The notes under the pieces: model-generated | What the model was told of the DNA's origin: nothing | The model's input: the letters and a program-made list of their open reading frames with translations, nothing else | Database searches by the model: none | Virus record (IMG/VR): IMGVR_UViG_3300048597_000073 | Coordinates: 1-42,843 of that record | DNA from: a virus | DNA: 42,843 nt | Direction: 5' to 3' (one strand) | Shown: positions 21,234-30,721 of the stretch, piece after piece | How the letters are laid out: each line of letters begins with the position of its first letter | Numbering within the stretch: the stretch's first letter is position 1 | Program-made: the position numbers and the translations under genes

Positions 21234-22919
21234 ATGCCGACAGCCCTGAAGGTGAAGACACTGGTTCGCTACCCTGGAACCGGCGCTCCTTGGTCGAGCA
21301 AGCTTCCGGGGGCGTCCGTCATCAGTCTTGCGGCGCGGCGCTACGATGGCGCAAGCGGTGCGACCACCGTCAACGGCGGTATTCCGCTGCAACCGGGCCA
21401 ACTCACGGCCGCGCAGCTTGGCAACGTTTCCATCGTCGAGGGCAGTACGGAGCGGCCGATCCGCGTCACGGCGCTGCAGGGCACGCACCCGGACGGGTCG
21501 CTTCGGGCGATCCAGGTACAGACCGACCTGACGTTTGCGACGAGCAGCGAGGCAAAGACGCTGACGCTGCGGCTGACGGTGCCGCCGACCGCCGGCACGG
21601 CCACGGCCACCACGATCAACTACGCGTGGATGCGGCAGCCGCGGCTGCTGTACTGCACCGACTCGGCGCATATGTGCCGCTCGCGCGTGTTCCCGCTGCC
21701 GCTGATCCCGATCGACGACCCGGCGGTTCCGTCGAGTTGGTACACGTTCCTGACGACGGACATGGATGCGCTGTACGAAGCCACGTATACGCGGACGCTC
21801 GCGGGCAACAACGCAGGGGCGGAATACGATCACCCGTATGAAATGGCCTGTGCGTTCGTCTCACAGGTATCGGCGCGACCGACTGCGGCGGTGCAGTACC
21901 TTCGCAGGGCGCTGGCGCACTACCTGAACGATTCGGCCGGGGTCACGGCGGCCGATGGACTCAGTTCTCAGGTCGGAACAAACGTCTACCTGTCTTTCGA
22001 GCGATTCGTTCCGTACTGCATTCCGCAGAGCGGCTCCTGGACTGGCTTCGACGACAACCCGGAAGGGCTGACGCGCAGCGCGACGGATCGTTCTGGCGCG
22101 GGCGCCGAATGGGCCTGTCGCTTGCTGTCGAGCGTCGCGATCTACTACCTGACCGGCTGGCAGCAGGCGCAGCTGCATACGCGCTACGCGGGCGGGTGGG
22201 CGTGGCGCGAATTGTCGGCGTTCTCCGCAACGATGGCGGCGAGCAGCGGCACGGCGCGCGACATGGTGAGGCGTCGCGGGCTGGGCGCGCAGGTTCATCA
22301 CTATCTGCAGAACCCCGCCTCGAGCTACCTGTTCGCACCGAACCCGCCTGCCTGGGACGCGTCCAACTTCATGACGCCGGTCAATGCGTGGCGCAACGGC
22401 GCCGACGCGCTTGCCGCCGTGGCCCCGGCACCGCTGACTGGAGTGTTCGGTGCGGCGAACGCAACCAACAACCCGGTGCAGCCGGTGTTCCAGTTCGCGA
22501 CCGTGGCCCCGTACCTTCTCTATCAGGCCTACCACATGGGCGTGTCGTCGACCGTCGTGGGCGATCGCATCAAGAGCGTCGCCGACTTCGTGCAGGCAAT
22601 CTGCGGTGCGCCGGTCTACAAGGCGGTGAGCAACTGGGACGTCTACGTTTCGCCGTACGACGCGTTCGGCGACAGCGACCAGATCATCGATCTTCAGATG
22701 ATGCAGACGCTGAACATGGCTTACACGTTCGCCTATACGGGGAACACGAGCTATCGCGACTGGGTTGACCGCGTCGCGACCGCCAAGCATTCACTGGAGC
22801 CGGGCGGCGCAGCCTATCAGACGATGGGCGGCTTCAAGCTGTGGGGGGAGCAGTTCCTGAATGCTCACCACGCGCTCGCGTACCGCAGCGGCGTCGCACA
22901 TAGCGGGTGGTGGAACTGA
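21234..22919 (+). CDS. Putative polysaccharide-active enzyme (RIFT-barrel plus alpha/alpha-toroid-like)
   Basis: 561 residues, ATG 21234 with GAGAGGGA upstream. Residues 15-125 have the pattern of N-terminal RIFT-barrel domains of PcRGLX/YetA-like proteins: GGIPLQPGQLTAAQLGNVSI, then RPIRVTALQ and HPDGSLRAIQVQ. The remainder is largely helical with Trp/Tyr/His-rich loops (ERFVPYCIPQSGSW, YLTGWQQAQLHTRYAGGWAW), like alpha/alpha-toroid lyases or hydrolases. No catalytic residue can be fixed by eye. Placed between capsid and tail genes, it may be a tail-associated depolymerase acting on capsule or exopolysaccharide. Moderate confidence in fold, low in substrate. Confidence 0.55.
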   Translation: MPTALKVKTLVRYPGTGAPWSSKLPGASVISLAARRYDGASGATTVNGGIPLQPGQLTAAQLGNVSIVEGSTERPIRVTALQGTHPDGSLRAIQVQTDLTFATSSEAKTLTLRLTVPPTAGTATATTINYAWMRQPRLLYCTDSAHMCRSRVFPLPLIPIDDPAVPSSWYTFLTTDMDALYEATYTRTLAGNNAGAEYDHPYEMACAFVSQVSARPTAAVQYLRRALAHYLNDSAGVTAADGLSSQVGTNVYLSFERFVPYCIPQSGSWTGFDDNPEGLTRSATDRSGAGAEWACRLLSSVAIYYLTGWQQAQLHTRYAGGWAWRELSAFSATMAASSGTARDMVRRRGLGAQVHHYLQNPASSYLFAPNPPAWDASNFMTPVNAWRNGADALAAVAPAPLTGVFGAANATNNPVQPVFQFATVAPYLLYQAYHMGVSSTVVGDRIKSVADFVQAICGAPVYKAVSNWDVYVSPYDAFGDSDQIIDLQMMQTLNMAYTFAYTGNTSYRDWVDRVATAKHSLEPGGAAYQTMGGFKLWGEQFLNAHHALAYRSGVAHSGWWN

Positions 22920-25516
22920 TGCCGACGCCAATCACGCCTGTTGCGCTGACGGTAGGCTCGCTCGAGACGTGGGTGACGGTCGACGTTTCCGCTCACGTGC
23001 CGTCGGGTACGACCGGCGTGATGATCCGCGTCCGCAACGACACGGGCAACGGCGCGATCGGCTATCGCAAGACCGGATCGACCGACACGTTCACGACGAA
23101 CTCGCTCGCCGGACGAACCGGGTTCATCTGCGTCGGCGTCGATGGCAGTCGACGAGTCGATCTTTACAAGCAGTACACTAATTTCTCGTTCGATCTGATC
23201 GGGCACTTCGGTGCGGAGGCCGTGTTCTTCACGAACGCGGTCAGCAAGGGTCCGTACAACTCGTCGTCTACCTGGACCGACGTAGACATCTCGGGCGACA
23301 CGGGCGGGGACACGGCCGTCGCCGCCATCGTGGCCATCGATTACGGGCAGACGCGGGGCGCCCGAAAGAACGGCAGCACCGATCCGCCGCGCCTCACGGA
23401 CGAAAGCGCCGGGACGCTCATCGTCGGGTGCGATGGGTCCGAGGTCTTCGAGATCCAGACCGAGGGCAACGGCGTCAACCAGCGCGTGCTCGGCTATCTG
23501 AAGTCCGCCGTGACGATGCACACGGACGCCATCGACCGGTCACTTGGGTCGACCGGGGTATTTACCGACCTCGCTGCGCTGCCAGCTGGCGCGGTCATGG
23601 GGATCTACTCGGTATTCGGCGCTGGCAATGCTGCCCTGCGCAAGAACGGCGCGAGCGAGGACTACAGCGGGAACGGGCTCGGCGACTGTCACGCCATCGT
23701 GGAGTGCGACGGTTCGCGGCTTGTTGAGGGGCGGATCGCGTCGACTGGAACCGACTTCTACGAACTCGGGTACTTCACGACGGCGGCAGCGCTCCCCTCG
23801 CTGACGGATGTCGACAGCGACGAGATCCTGACCAGTGCGCAGTCCGGTGCGACGTTCACCGGCAGCAATCTCGGTGCGACCACGGGCGATAGGACCGTGG
23901 CGCTGGTGCAGGGCTCGACGGTCGTCACGCAGACGCAGACCGGCGGCAATTCGACCTCGGGAACCTTCAACGTCACGGGGTTCGGCGCGGGTGGGCTGCT
24001 GCGCTATGGGACGGCAACGACGCTGCGCGTGACCGTGGGCAGCGACGTTGCCAACTTCTCGCTGGCTTCCGTCAGTGGACAGACTGCGCCTATCACCCCG
24101 CCTGCCGGGCGCGCGTGGGTCACGTTCGGCTCGCTCGAGACGACGGCCGCATATCGACTGGAAGGCGATCCGGGCGACATCGCGCCGGGGCATCAGCTCG
24201 AGTACGACACGGCCGGCGGCACCCTGACCGTCAACAGCAATGGCACCGTCAGCGGCACGAGCGGAAGCACGACGAGTATCGTCGGCCGCATACAGGACGG
24301 GTCGGGATGGTCGGCCGACGTCACCGTGCCGATTACCGGCGGCGATGTCCCGGTCATTGGCACGCAGCCATCAGCGCAGACCGTTCTGCGCGGCGCGACC
24401 GCGACGTTCTCGGTTTCCGCGAGCGGATCTGCGCCGCTGAGCTACCAGTGGCGCAAGAACGGTGCCGCTATTGGCGGCGCGACGGCGGCGACGTATACGA
24501 CTCCGGCAACCACCGATTTCGACAACGGCGCGCTGTACTCGGTGGTCGTGACGAATTCGCTCGGCGTCGTGACATCGTCCGCTGCCCTGCTGACGGTCAA
24601 CGTCGCTCCTGCGATTACCACGCAGCCGGCCAATGTGTCGGTGGCGTCCGGGCAGGCGGCGACCTTCTCGGTCGTCGCAACGGGGCGGCCTTCCCCCGCG
24701 TTCCAGTGGCGTCGAGACGGCGTCGACATCGCCGGAGCGACCAACGCGACCTACACCACGCCGCTGCTGTCACTGAGCGATTCAGGCGCACAGTTCACGG
24801 TCGTGCTGTCGAGTTCGGTTGGTAACGTAACGTCGAGCGCGGCCGTGCTGACTGTAACGGCGGTGACCGCGCCGGTACAGCCGCCGGTTCCAGGCGCGAT
24901 CCTGCCGCTCGAGCGAGTGTCGAAGGTCGCGATCGCCAATCAGGCGCTCACGAAGCTCGGCGTGTCGCTGATCGAGTCGTTCACCGAGGACTCGAAGGCC
25001 GCGCGCACGATGGCGGCGATCTACGATCGCATCCGCGACGCGGAACTGTCGCGCCGCTGGTGGAACTTCGCGAAGGCGCGCAAGCGGATGCCGGAGGCGA
25101 TCAACGACGAGCCGACCGGGCCGTTCCGCTACAGCTACGCGCTGCCGGCGGACTGGTTGACGACGATCTACGTCGGCAACCTGCCGCTGTCGATGACGCT
25201 CACCGACCTGCAGACCTACGATCCGGGCGACTGGTCGCACGAGGGCGCGTACATCCTGACGAACACGGCGCCCCCGGCGGACCTGTTCTACGTTCGGCGC
25301 ATCACCGACCCGACCCGCTACCACGCGCTGTTCGTCGAGGCGCTCGCCTGCCGACTGGCGATGGAAGCCGCCGACGCGCTGACGAACTCTCTCACGCGCT
25401 GGGAGAAGTGCGCGGCCGAGTACAAGGACGCGATCAAGGAAGCGCGCCGGGCGAACGCGATCCAGAACCCGCCGCAGAGCCTGCAGGACGGTAGCTGGCT
25501 CGGCTCGAGGCACTGA
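22919..25516 (+). CDS. Tail tubular protein A with a giant N-terminal adhesin-like extension
   Basis: 865 residues; ATG 22919 overlaps the previous stop (TGATG). Residues 1-290 contain three tandem ~95-residue beta modules, each ending in a VGxDGSR-type strand and then IGHF, LGYL or LGYF. Residues 290-475 include an IPT/TIG-like region. Two Ig-like domains follow (about 478-565 and 566-650: IGTQPSAQTV...YQWRKNG and ITTQPANVSV...FQWRRDG). Residues 664-865 are a full-length T7 gp11-type tail adaptor (SKVAIANQALTKLG, RRWWNFAKARKRMPE, FRYSYALPADW). T7 gp11 is only about 196 residues. An in-frame GTG at 24917 could start a free adaptor of 199 residues. The adaptor joins portal and tail in 12 copies. 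Confidence 0.85.
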   Translation: MPTPITPVALTVGSLETWVTVDVSAHVPSGTTGVMIRVRNDTGNGAIGYRKTGSTDTFTTNSLAGRTGFICVGVDGSRRVDLYKQYTNFSFDLIGHFGAEAVFFTNAVSKGPYNSSSTWTDVDISGDTGGDTAVAAIVAIDYGQTRGARKNGSTDPPRLTDESAGTLIVGCDGSEVFEIQTEGNGVNQRVLGYLKSAVTMHTDAIDRSLGSTGVFTDLAALPAGAVMGIYSVFGAGNAALRKNGASEDYSGNGLGDCHAIVECDGSRLVEGRIASTGTDFYELGYFTTAAALPSLTDVDSDEILTSAQSGATFTGSNLGATTGDRTVALVQGSTVVTQTQTGGNSTSGTFNVTGFGAGGLLRYGTATTLRVTVGSDVANFSLASVSGQTAPITPPAGRAWVTFGSLETTAAYRLEGDPGDIAPGHQLEYDTAGGTLTVNSNGTVSGTSGSTTSIVGRIQDGSGWSADVTVPITGGDVPVIGTQPSAQTVLRGATATFSVSASGSAPLSYQWRKNGAAIGGATAATYTTPATTDFDNGALYSVVVTNSLGVVTSSAALLTVNVAPAITTQPANVSVASGQAATFSVVATGRPSPAFQWRRDGVDIAGATNATYTTPLLSLSDSGAQFTVVLSSSVGNVTSSAAVLTVTAVTAPVQPPVPGAILPLERVSKVAIANQALTKLGVSLIESFTEDSKAARTMAAIYDRIRDAELSRRWWNFAKARKRMPEAINDEPTGPFRYSYALPADWLTTIYVGNLPLSMTLTDLQTYDPGDWSHEGAYILTNTAPPADLFYVRRITDPTRYHALFVEALACRLAMEAADALTNSLTRWEKCAAEYKDAIKEARRANAIQNPPQSLQDGSWLGSRH

Positions 25517-27756
25517 TGCCGCGCGCGCATTCCCTGCGCAGTCAGTTCAACGGCGGCGAGCTGTCGCCGCTGCTGATGGGGCGCACCGACCTCGCGCGGT
25601 ACGGCAGCGGTTGCCGCGTGCTGTTCAACATGCTGCCGACCGTGCAGGGTCCGGCCCGGCGCCGCGGCGGCACGCGCTACGTCGGGGCCGTGAAGGACGG
25701 CGCCAGCCGGACGTGGACGGCGCGCTTCGAGTTTTCGCGGACGCAGGCGTACGTTCTGGAGTTCTCGCCCGGCTGGGTACGGTTCTTCACGAGCCGCGCG
25801 CAGCTCGTCAGCGGCGGCAGCGCGTACGAGGTGGCGACCCCGTACACGGCTGGCGACCTGACCAACGCCGACGGCGCGTTCGGGCTGCGCATGGTGCAGT
25901 CCGGCGACGTGCTGTACATCGCCTGCGCCGGCAAGCCGCCGAAGAAGCTGTCGCGACTCGGGGCGACCAACTGGACGCTGACCGACTACGTGCCGAAGAA
26001 CGGGCCGTTCCAGGACGAGAACCCGACCAAGACGCTGCGGCTGTACGCGAGCGCGCGCACCGGCAGCGTGACCGTCACGGCGTCGGCGTCCTACTTCACG
26101 GCCGCGATGGTCGGGCACCTGATCCGGCTGGACGTCGAGAGCTTCGACATCCCGCCGTGGGAGCCCGGCAAGGCGTACGCGGCCGACTTGCTGGTGCGCT
26201 CGGACGGCAAGACCTACAAGGCACTGAACGCCAACGGCACGCGCAAGTCGGGGTCGAAGACGCCGATTCACGAAGAGGGCACCGCGTTCGACGGCAGCGG
26301 CACGGTCGACGATCCGCCGGTCGCGGCGGGCATCGAGTGGGAGTTCCAGGACCCCGGCTACGGCGTCGGCACGATCACGGCCTACACCAGCGGCACCGTG
26401 GCCACGGTCGCCGTCGGCACCGACACGCCGCTCCCGGCCGGCGTGGTTGGCAGTGGCAACGCGACGAACGCGTGGCGGCTGGGTGCCTGGGGCACGGCCG
26501 GCGAGTACCCGGCGCACGTGTTCTTCTGGAACAACCGGCTCGGCTGGGCGGGCCGGCGCCGATTCTGGCTGTCGGTGCCGTCGGACTACGAGAACCACGC
26601 GCCGGACATCGTCGGCCAGGTGCGCGACGACGCGGCGATCAACCGCGCGATCGAGAGCCCGGAGGCGAACGCGATCACGTGGGCGCACGGCGGCGAGGTG
26701 CTGCTGATCGGCACCGAGGGTTCGGAGTTCATCGTCCGCAAGGGCACGGAGACGGAGCCGCTCGGCCCGGCGAACCTACAGGCCTATGAAAAATCGACCT
26801 ACGGCTCGCGCGCGGTGCGGCCGGTGCGCGCGGCGCAGGGCGTGCTGATCGTGCAGAAGTCCGGTCGGCGGGTCCGCGAGGTGCGCTACGACAACGACAG
26901 CGGCACCTACGAGGCGCCGGACCTGACGACGCTCGCGCGGCGGCTGCCGGCGTCGGGCGTGATCGACTGGGCGTGGCAGCAGGAGCCGGACCGCATCCTG
27001 TGGCTCGTGATGGGAGACGGGCAGCTGTGGGGCCTGACGCTGGACCGCGAGCAGGAGGTGATCGCGTGGCACCGGCACGACGTCGGCGGGTTCGTGGAGG
27101 CCGTGCAGACGATCCCGGCGCCGGACGGCTCGCGTGACGACCTCTGGCTGATCGTGCGCCGCACGGTCGGCGGGGCGACGGTGCGCTACGTCGAGTTCAT
27201 GGAGGCCGGGCTGGACGAGGGCGGCGCGCAGGCGGATGCGTTCTTCGTCGACTCGGGCCTGACGTACAACGGCGCACCGGCCACGACGATCAGCGGGCTC
27301 TCTCACCTGAACGGCCAGACGGTCGCGGTGCTGGCGGACGGCGGCGTCCACCGGCCGCTGACGGTCGCGAACGGGCAGATCGTGCTCGACGCCGCGGCCA
27401 GCCGTGTGCAGGCCGGGCTCGGGTTCCGGTCGATCGTCTCGCCAATGCCGCTCGACGACGGCGCGGCCCGCGGCACGGCGCAGGGGAAGACGAAGCGCGT
27501 GTCGCAGATCGACGTGCGGGTCTACGAGAGCCTCGGGTTCCGGGTGGGGCCGTCACTGTCCAAGCTGCGTCCGATCAAGGCACGCGATGCATCGGTGGGG
27601 CTCGGGAACGCGCCGCCACTGTTCACCGGCGACCTCGCGATCGACTTCGACGGCGATTGGGGGCCGGACGCGCCGATGTACTTCGTGCAGGACGACCCGT
27701 TCCCGATGACGCTGCTGGCGCTGATGCCGGAGGTCGTCACGAATGAACGTGGCTGA
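25516..27756 (+). CDS. Tail tubular protein B (nozzle)
   Basis: 746 residues; the ATG at 25516 shares its A with the previous TGA. The N-terminus SQFNGGELSPLLMGRTDLARYG and VQGPARRRGGTRYVG are characteristic of T7 gp12-type nozzle proteins. The propeller-like body contains FFWNNRLGWAGRRRFWLSVP, SDYENHA and YGSRAVRPVRAAQGVLIVQK. Length is close to T7 gp12 (794). Six copies would form the nozzle below the adaptor, to which the fibre attaches. The 3' end overlaps the next gene by 14 bases. Confidence 0.92.
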   Translation: MPRAHSLRSQFNGGELSPLLMGRTDLARYGSGCRVLFNMLPTVQGPARRRGGTRYVGAVKDGASRTWTARFEFSRTQAYVLEFSPGWVRFFTSRAQLVSGGSAYEVATPYTAGDLTNADGAFGLRMVQSGDVLYIACAGKPPKKLSRLGATNWTLTDYVPKNGPFQDENPTKTLRLYASARTGSVTVTASASYFTAAMVGHLIRLDVESFDIPPWEPGKAYAADLLVRSDGKTYKALNANGTRKSGSKTPIHEEGTAFDGSGTVDDPPVAAGIEWEFQDPGYGVGTITAYTSGTVATVAVGTDTPLPAGVVGSGNATNAWRLGAWGTAGEYPAHVFFWNNRLGWAGRRRFWLSVPSDYENHAPDIVGQVRDDAAINRAIESPEANAITWAHGGEVLLIGTEGSEFIVRKGTETEPLGPANLQAYEKSTYGSRAVRPVRAAQGVLIVQKSGRRVREVRYDNDSGTYEAPDLTTLARRLPASGVIDWAWQQEPDRILWLVMGDGQLWGLTLDREQEVIAWHRHDVGGFVEAVQTIPAPDGSRDDLWLIVRRTVGGATVRYVEFMEAGLDEGGAQADAFFVDSGLTYNGAPATTISGLSHLNGQTVAVLADGGVHRPLTVANGQIVLDAAASRVQAGLGFRSIVSPMPLDDGAARGTAQGKTKRVSQIDVRVYESLGFRVGPSLSKLRPIKARDASVGLGNAPPLFTGDLAIDFDGDWGPDAPMYFVQDDPFPMTLLALMPEVVTNERG

Positions 27757-28171
27757 ACTGCGGGCCGAGCACCTCGACCGCCTCAGCGTGCAGCCGTCAC
27801 AGGCGTGGGCGCTGCCGCTGCTGCGCGGACCAGGCTACGTCGATTCGCTGCTCGCGGACGGCGATGCGTGGGTGGTCGAGCACGGCGAGCGTGTGGTCGC
27901 GGCTGGCGGGATCGTGCGTTTGCACGCGCAGCACGGCGAGGCGTGGACGCTGATCGCGCCCGACGCCGGCCCGCACATGCGGCGGATTCACAGGCTGGCG
28001 TGCGAGGTGCTGGACGGCTGCCCGTTGCGGCGGGTGCAGGCGTACGCGGACCCCGAGTTCCGGCCGGCGCAGCGGTGGCTGCGGATGCTCGGGTTCGAAC
28101 TCGAGGGGTACTGCGCGGCGATCACGCCGCAGGGCCGGGACATGCTGCTATTCGCGAGGATCAGGACGTGA
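27743..28171 (+). CDS. GNAT-like protein in the gp13 position
   Basis: 142 residues, ATG 27743 within the end of the nozzle gene. The core strand pair and helix (WVVEHGERVVAAGGIVRLHA, then RIHRLACEVLDGCPLRRVQA) and the following RWLRMLGFELEGY resemble the C-terminal part of GNAT acyltransferases; the usual acetyl-CoA loop is not clear. T7-type phages have a protein of about 138 residues at this place that acts in assembly of the internal core. It could be a structural derivative of the GNAT fold rather than an enzyme. Confidence 0.65.
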   Translation: MNVAELRAEHLDRLSVQPSQAWALPLLRGPGYVDSLLADGDAWVVEHGERVVAAGGIVRLHAQHGEAWTLIAPDAGPHMRRIHRLACEVLDGCPLRRVQAYADPEFRPAQRWLRMLGFELEGYCAAITPQGRDMLLFARIRT

Positions 28172-28623
28172 GCAACCCGTTTCAGGCGCTCGGCAAGGGG
28201 CTGATGTCGCTGGGCGACATCATGGACGCGAACGCGCAGTCCGGGTCGCTGCGGTCGCAAGGACTGATGGAGCAGCAGAACGAGCGGATGCTCTACCGTC
28301 GCGCCGAGCAAATCGGCTCCGAGGGCGCGCGCAACGAGGAGGCGCTGAGGCGTGACTACCGGCGGTTTGCGGGCAACCAGGCGGCGGCGATCAGCGAGTC
28401 GGGCCTGACGAACGACGGCAGCGCGCTCGATGTCGTCCGCGACTCCGAGACGCAAGCGAACATGGACGCGCTCAACCTCCGGTATCGGGCGACGTCGGAG
28501 GCGCAGGGCGCGACGTTCCAGGCGCAGCAGGCCGGGATGCGGTCGTCGCTGGCCCGGCAGATGGCGAAGCGGGTGCGGGCGTCCGGCTACCTGCGCGCGG
28601 TTGGCCGGTTCGCGGGGGGCTGA
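28168..28623 (+). CDS. Internal virion protein, gp14-like
   Basis: 151 residues; the GTG at 28168 overlaps the previous TGA. The start NPFQALGKGLMSLGDIMDAN is followed by a long helical region rich in Gln, Ala and Arg and a segment SGLTNDGSALDVVRDSETQA seen in small podovirus internal core proteins. It is placed first among the ejection proteins, as gp14 is in T7 (196 residues). It is predicted to leave the virion with the other core proteins and reach the outer membrane at DNA ejection. Confidence 0.75.
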   Translation: MSNPFQALGKGLMSLGDIMDANAQSGSLRSQGLMEQQNERMLYRRAEQIGSEGARNEEALRRDYRRFAGNQAAAISESGLTNDGSALDVVRDSETQANMDALNLRYRATSEAQGATFQAQQAGMRSSLARQMAKRVRASGYLRAVGRFAGG

Positions 28624-28624
28624 C

Positions 28625-30721
28625 GTGGCACGCATCCGACAGTACGAACAGCGCACGAGCGCCCAGTCGGCCGAGATCCCGCTCGGTCGCGTTCCGAGCT
28701 ACGGTGACGGCGGGGTGGGCGCGGCACTGGCGAGCGTCGGTGCGGGGCTGGTGCAGCGCGGCGAGCGCATCGAGCGCGAGAAGGCGCAGGCGGCGGACGA
28801 GGCGTACCGCAAGGAAGTTGACCGCGAGGGGCGCGTCGCGCTGACCAACGGCATCCAGTCGGAAGCCGAATGGGACCAGCACCTCGATTCTCTGGACTTC
28901 ACCGACGAGGGCGCGCTTCCGGCGCTGGACAAGCAACTCGCCGAGGCGCGCGCCAAGTCGGCCGCGAACTACAAGACGCCGGAGGCCCGCGAACGCTGGG
29001 ACACGATCTGGACGCAGGTCGAGACGAAGGTCCGCGGGCGGGCCATTGAGCGGCGCGGGCAGGCACTCGGCCAGCAGTCGACGGATCAGGCAGCCAGCGC
29101 GCTCGACACGGCGGCGCAGCTCGTCGGCCGCGATCCCTCGCGCTACGCCGCGCAGCGTGCGCTGGCGTTGAAGCTGGTCGAGGAACTGCCCGGTCTCGAC
29201 GCGAACATGCGTCGGGACTTCGCGCGCGGCGTGGACGCGAAGCTCTCGGTCGCGGCGGTCGGCGCGATGATCCGCACGAACCCGCGGGCCGCGCTCAAGG
29301 CGCTTTCGGCGGCCGGCGACGAGAACGGCAAGGTCGGTATCGCGGCGATCGACGCGCTGGAGTTCGACAGGCGCGACGCGCTGACCGGGCACGCGCGCAG
29401 CGAAGTGGCGCGACTCGACGCCGATGCACGCGCCCGACAGGCGGAGGCGCGGGACGTGCTGCGAGCCGACGTCGAGGACGCGTTCGCCCAGCGGGCGATG
29501 GGCCTGCCGGCGACGATGCCCGACCGCAAGCGATTCGTCGCCGCGTACGGGGACGAGGGCGTCGGCCGGTACACGGCAGCCCGCACGCGCTGGACGGCCT
29601 ACGACGCGGCGGCGGAAGCCGCGTTCCTGCCGCCTGCGGAGGCCGCTGGCAGGCTGTCGCGGCTCAAGGGTGCCGACGGTCAGGAGGGCGCCTCCGACCG
29701 GCTGGCGGCCTACCAGACGGCCGTACAGGTGTACGGCGAGCAGCGCCGACAACTGGAGGCGGACCCGGCGGCGGTACTGACGGCGCGCGATCCCGGCCTG
29801 CAGCGGCTGCTGGACGCGGGTGCGCAGGGCGATCCGGCGGCGCTGAAGCAGTACGTGGACCGGCAGCGGGCGCTGCAGGCGACGCTCGGCGTCGAAAAAA
29901 CGGCGGTCGTGCCGGAGTCGATCGCGACGCGGGTCGCGGCGCAGTTGCAGCCGAACCCGGACCAGCCCGGCGCGAGGGCCGAGAAGATCCAGCAGTTGGC
30001 GCAGGCGTGGGGGCCGGCGTGGCCCGACGTGCTGCGGCAGGTGTCGCCGAAGCTGGAAGGCGCGGCGCGGGTGATGGTGAACATGCGGCCGGAGACCGCG
30101 CGGCAGCTCGACGCCGCGCTGACGCAGGACACGGCCGGCGCGGCGAAGGTGCTGCCGAAGGGCGACGCGACGCTGATCGACGAGACGGTGGCGCAGGAAC
30201 TGGAACCGTTCGCGAACTCGCTGGCCGACAGTCTCGACGCCGAGAGCCGCATCGACGAGCACGCCAGCGCGGCGAAGGCGCTCGCGCTGTCGCTGCGGCT
30301 GCGCGGAGTCGGTGCGGCCGACGCGGCCCGGCAGGCCGTGCAGGCGGTGGTCGGCGAGCAGTACGAGTTCCGGGGCCAGGCGCGCATCCCGCGGGCGTTC
30401 GACGCCGACGCGGTGATGGACGGCGCACGGCGGGCGCAGGAGCGGCTACTGGGCGAGACGCTGGCGGTCGCGGCGATGCCGAACTCGGACGCGGCGGCGG
30501 CGCAGAAGGACCTGAAGTACAACGTCCGCGCGCAGGGCTACTGGGCGACCAGTCCCGACGGCGGCGGGCTGGTTCTGCGTATCCCCAGCCGGCGCGGGGC
30601 GGGGACGGTCTACCGCGCCGACGGCAAGCCGGTCGCGTACAGCTGGGCGGAACTCGCGGCGTTCGGGTCCGAAGGCACGTTCGGCGCGCCGTACGACGCC
30701 AAGCGCGACACGGTGCCCTGA
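28625..30721 (+). CDS. Internal virion protein, gp15-like
   Basis: 698 residues, GTG 28625. It is almost entirely helical, with an N-terminal segment ASVGAGLVQRGERIEREKAQ and many Ala/Arg/Gln-rich helices; the C-terminus (FGSEGTFGAPYDAKRD) is more compact. T7 gp15 has 747 residues and is also helical. Position after the gp14-like gene and the length fit the second component of the ejection machine spanning the periplasm. Its last base overlaps the next ATG. Confidence 0.75.
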   Translation: MARIRQYEQRTSAQSAEIPLGRVPSYGDGGVGAALASVGAGLVQRGERIEREKAQAADEAYRKEVDREGRVALTNGIQSEAEWDQHLDSLDFTDEGALPALDKQLAEARAKSAANYKTPEARERWDTIWTQVETKVRGRAIERRGQALGQQSTDQAASALDTAAQLVGRDPSRYAAQRALALKLVEELPGLDANMRRDFARGVDAKLSVAAVGAMIRTNPRAALKALSAAGDENGKVGIAAIDALEFDRRDALTGHARSEVARLDADARARQAEARDVLRADVEDAFAQRAMGLPATMPDRKRFVAAYGDEGVGRYTAARTRWTAYDAAAEAAFLPPAEAAGRLSRLKGADGQEGASDRLAAYQTAVQVYGEQRRQLEADPAAVLTARDPGLQRLLDAGAQGDPAALKQYVDRQRALQATLGVEKTAVVPESIATRVAAQLQPNPDQPGARAEKIQQLAQAWGPAWPDVLRQVSPKLEGAARVMVNMRPETARQLDAALTQDTAGAAKVLPKGDATLIDETVAQELEPFANSLADSLDAESRIDEHASAAKALALSLRLRGVGAADAARQAVQAVVGEQYEFRGQARIPRAFDADAVMDGARRAQERLLGETLAVAAMPNSDAAAAQKDLKYNVRAQGYWATSPDGGGLVLRIPSRRGAGTVYRADGKPVAYSWAELAAFGSEGTFGAPYDAKRDTVP

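Noticed and set aside
27743-28171. Active acetyltransferase conferring resistance or modification
   Set aside because: GNAT-like strands are visible but the acetyl-CoA-binding loop is not clear, and the place is that of T7 gp13, so a structural role is more likely.
29893-29902. Slippery run GAAAAAAC as a programmed frameshift
   Set aside because: The run is not in the X-XXY-YYZ register of the reading frame, and no extended product or downstream structure makes sense inside the core-protein gene.
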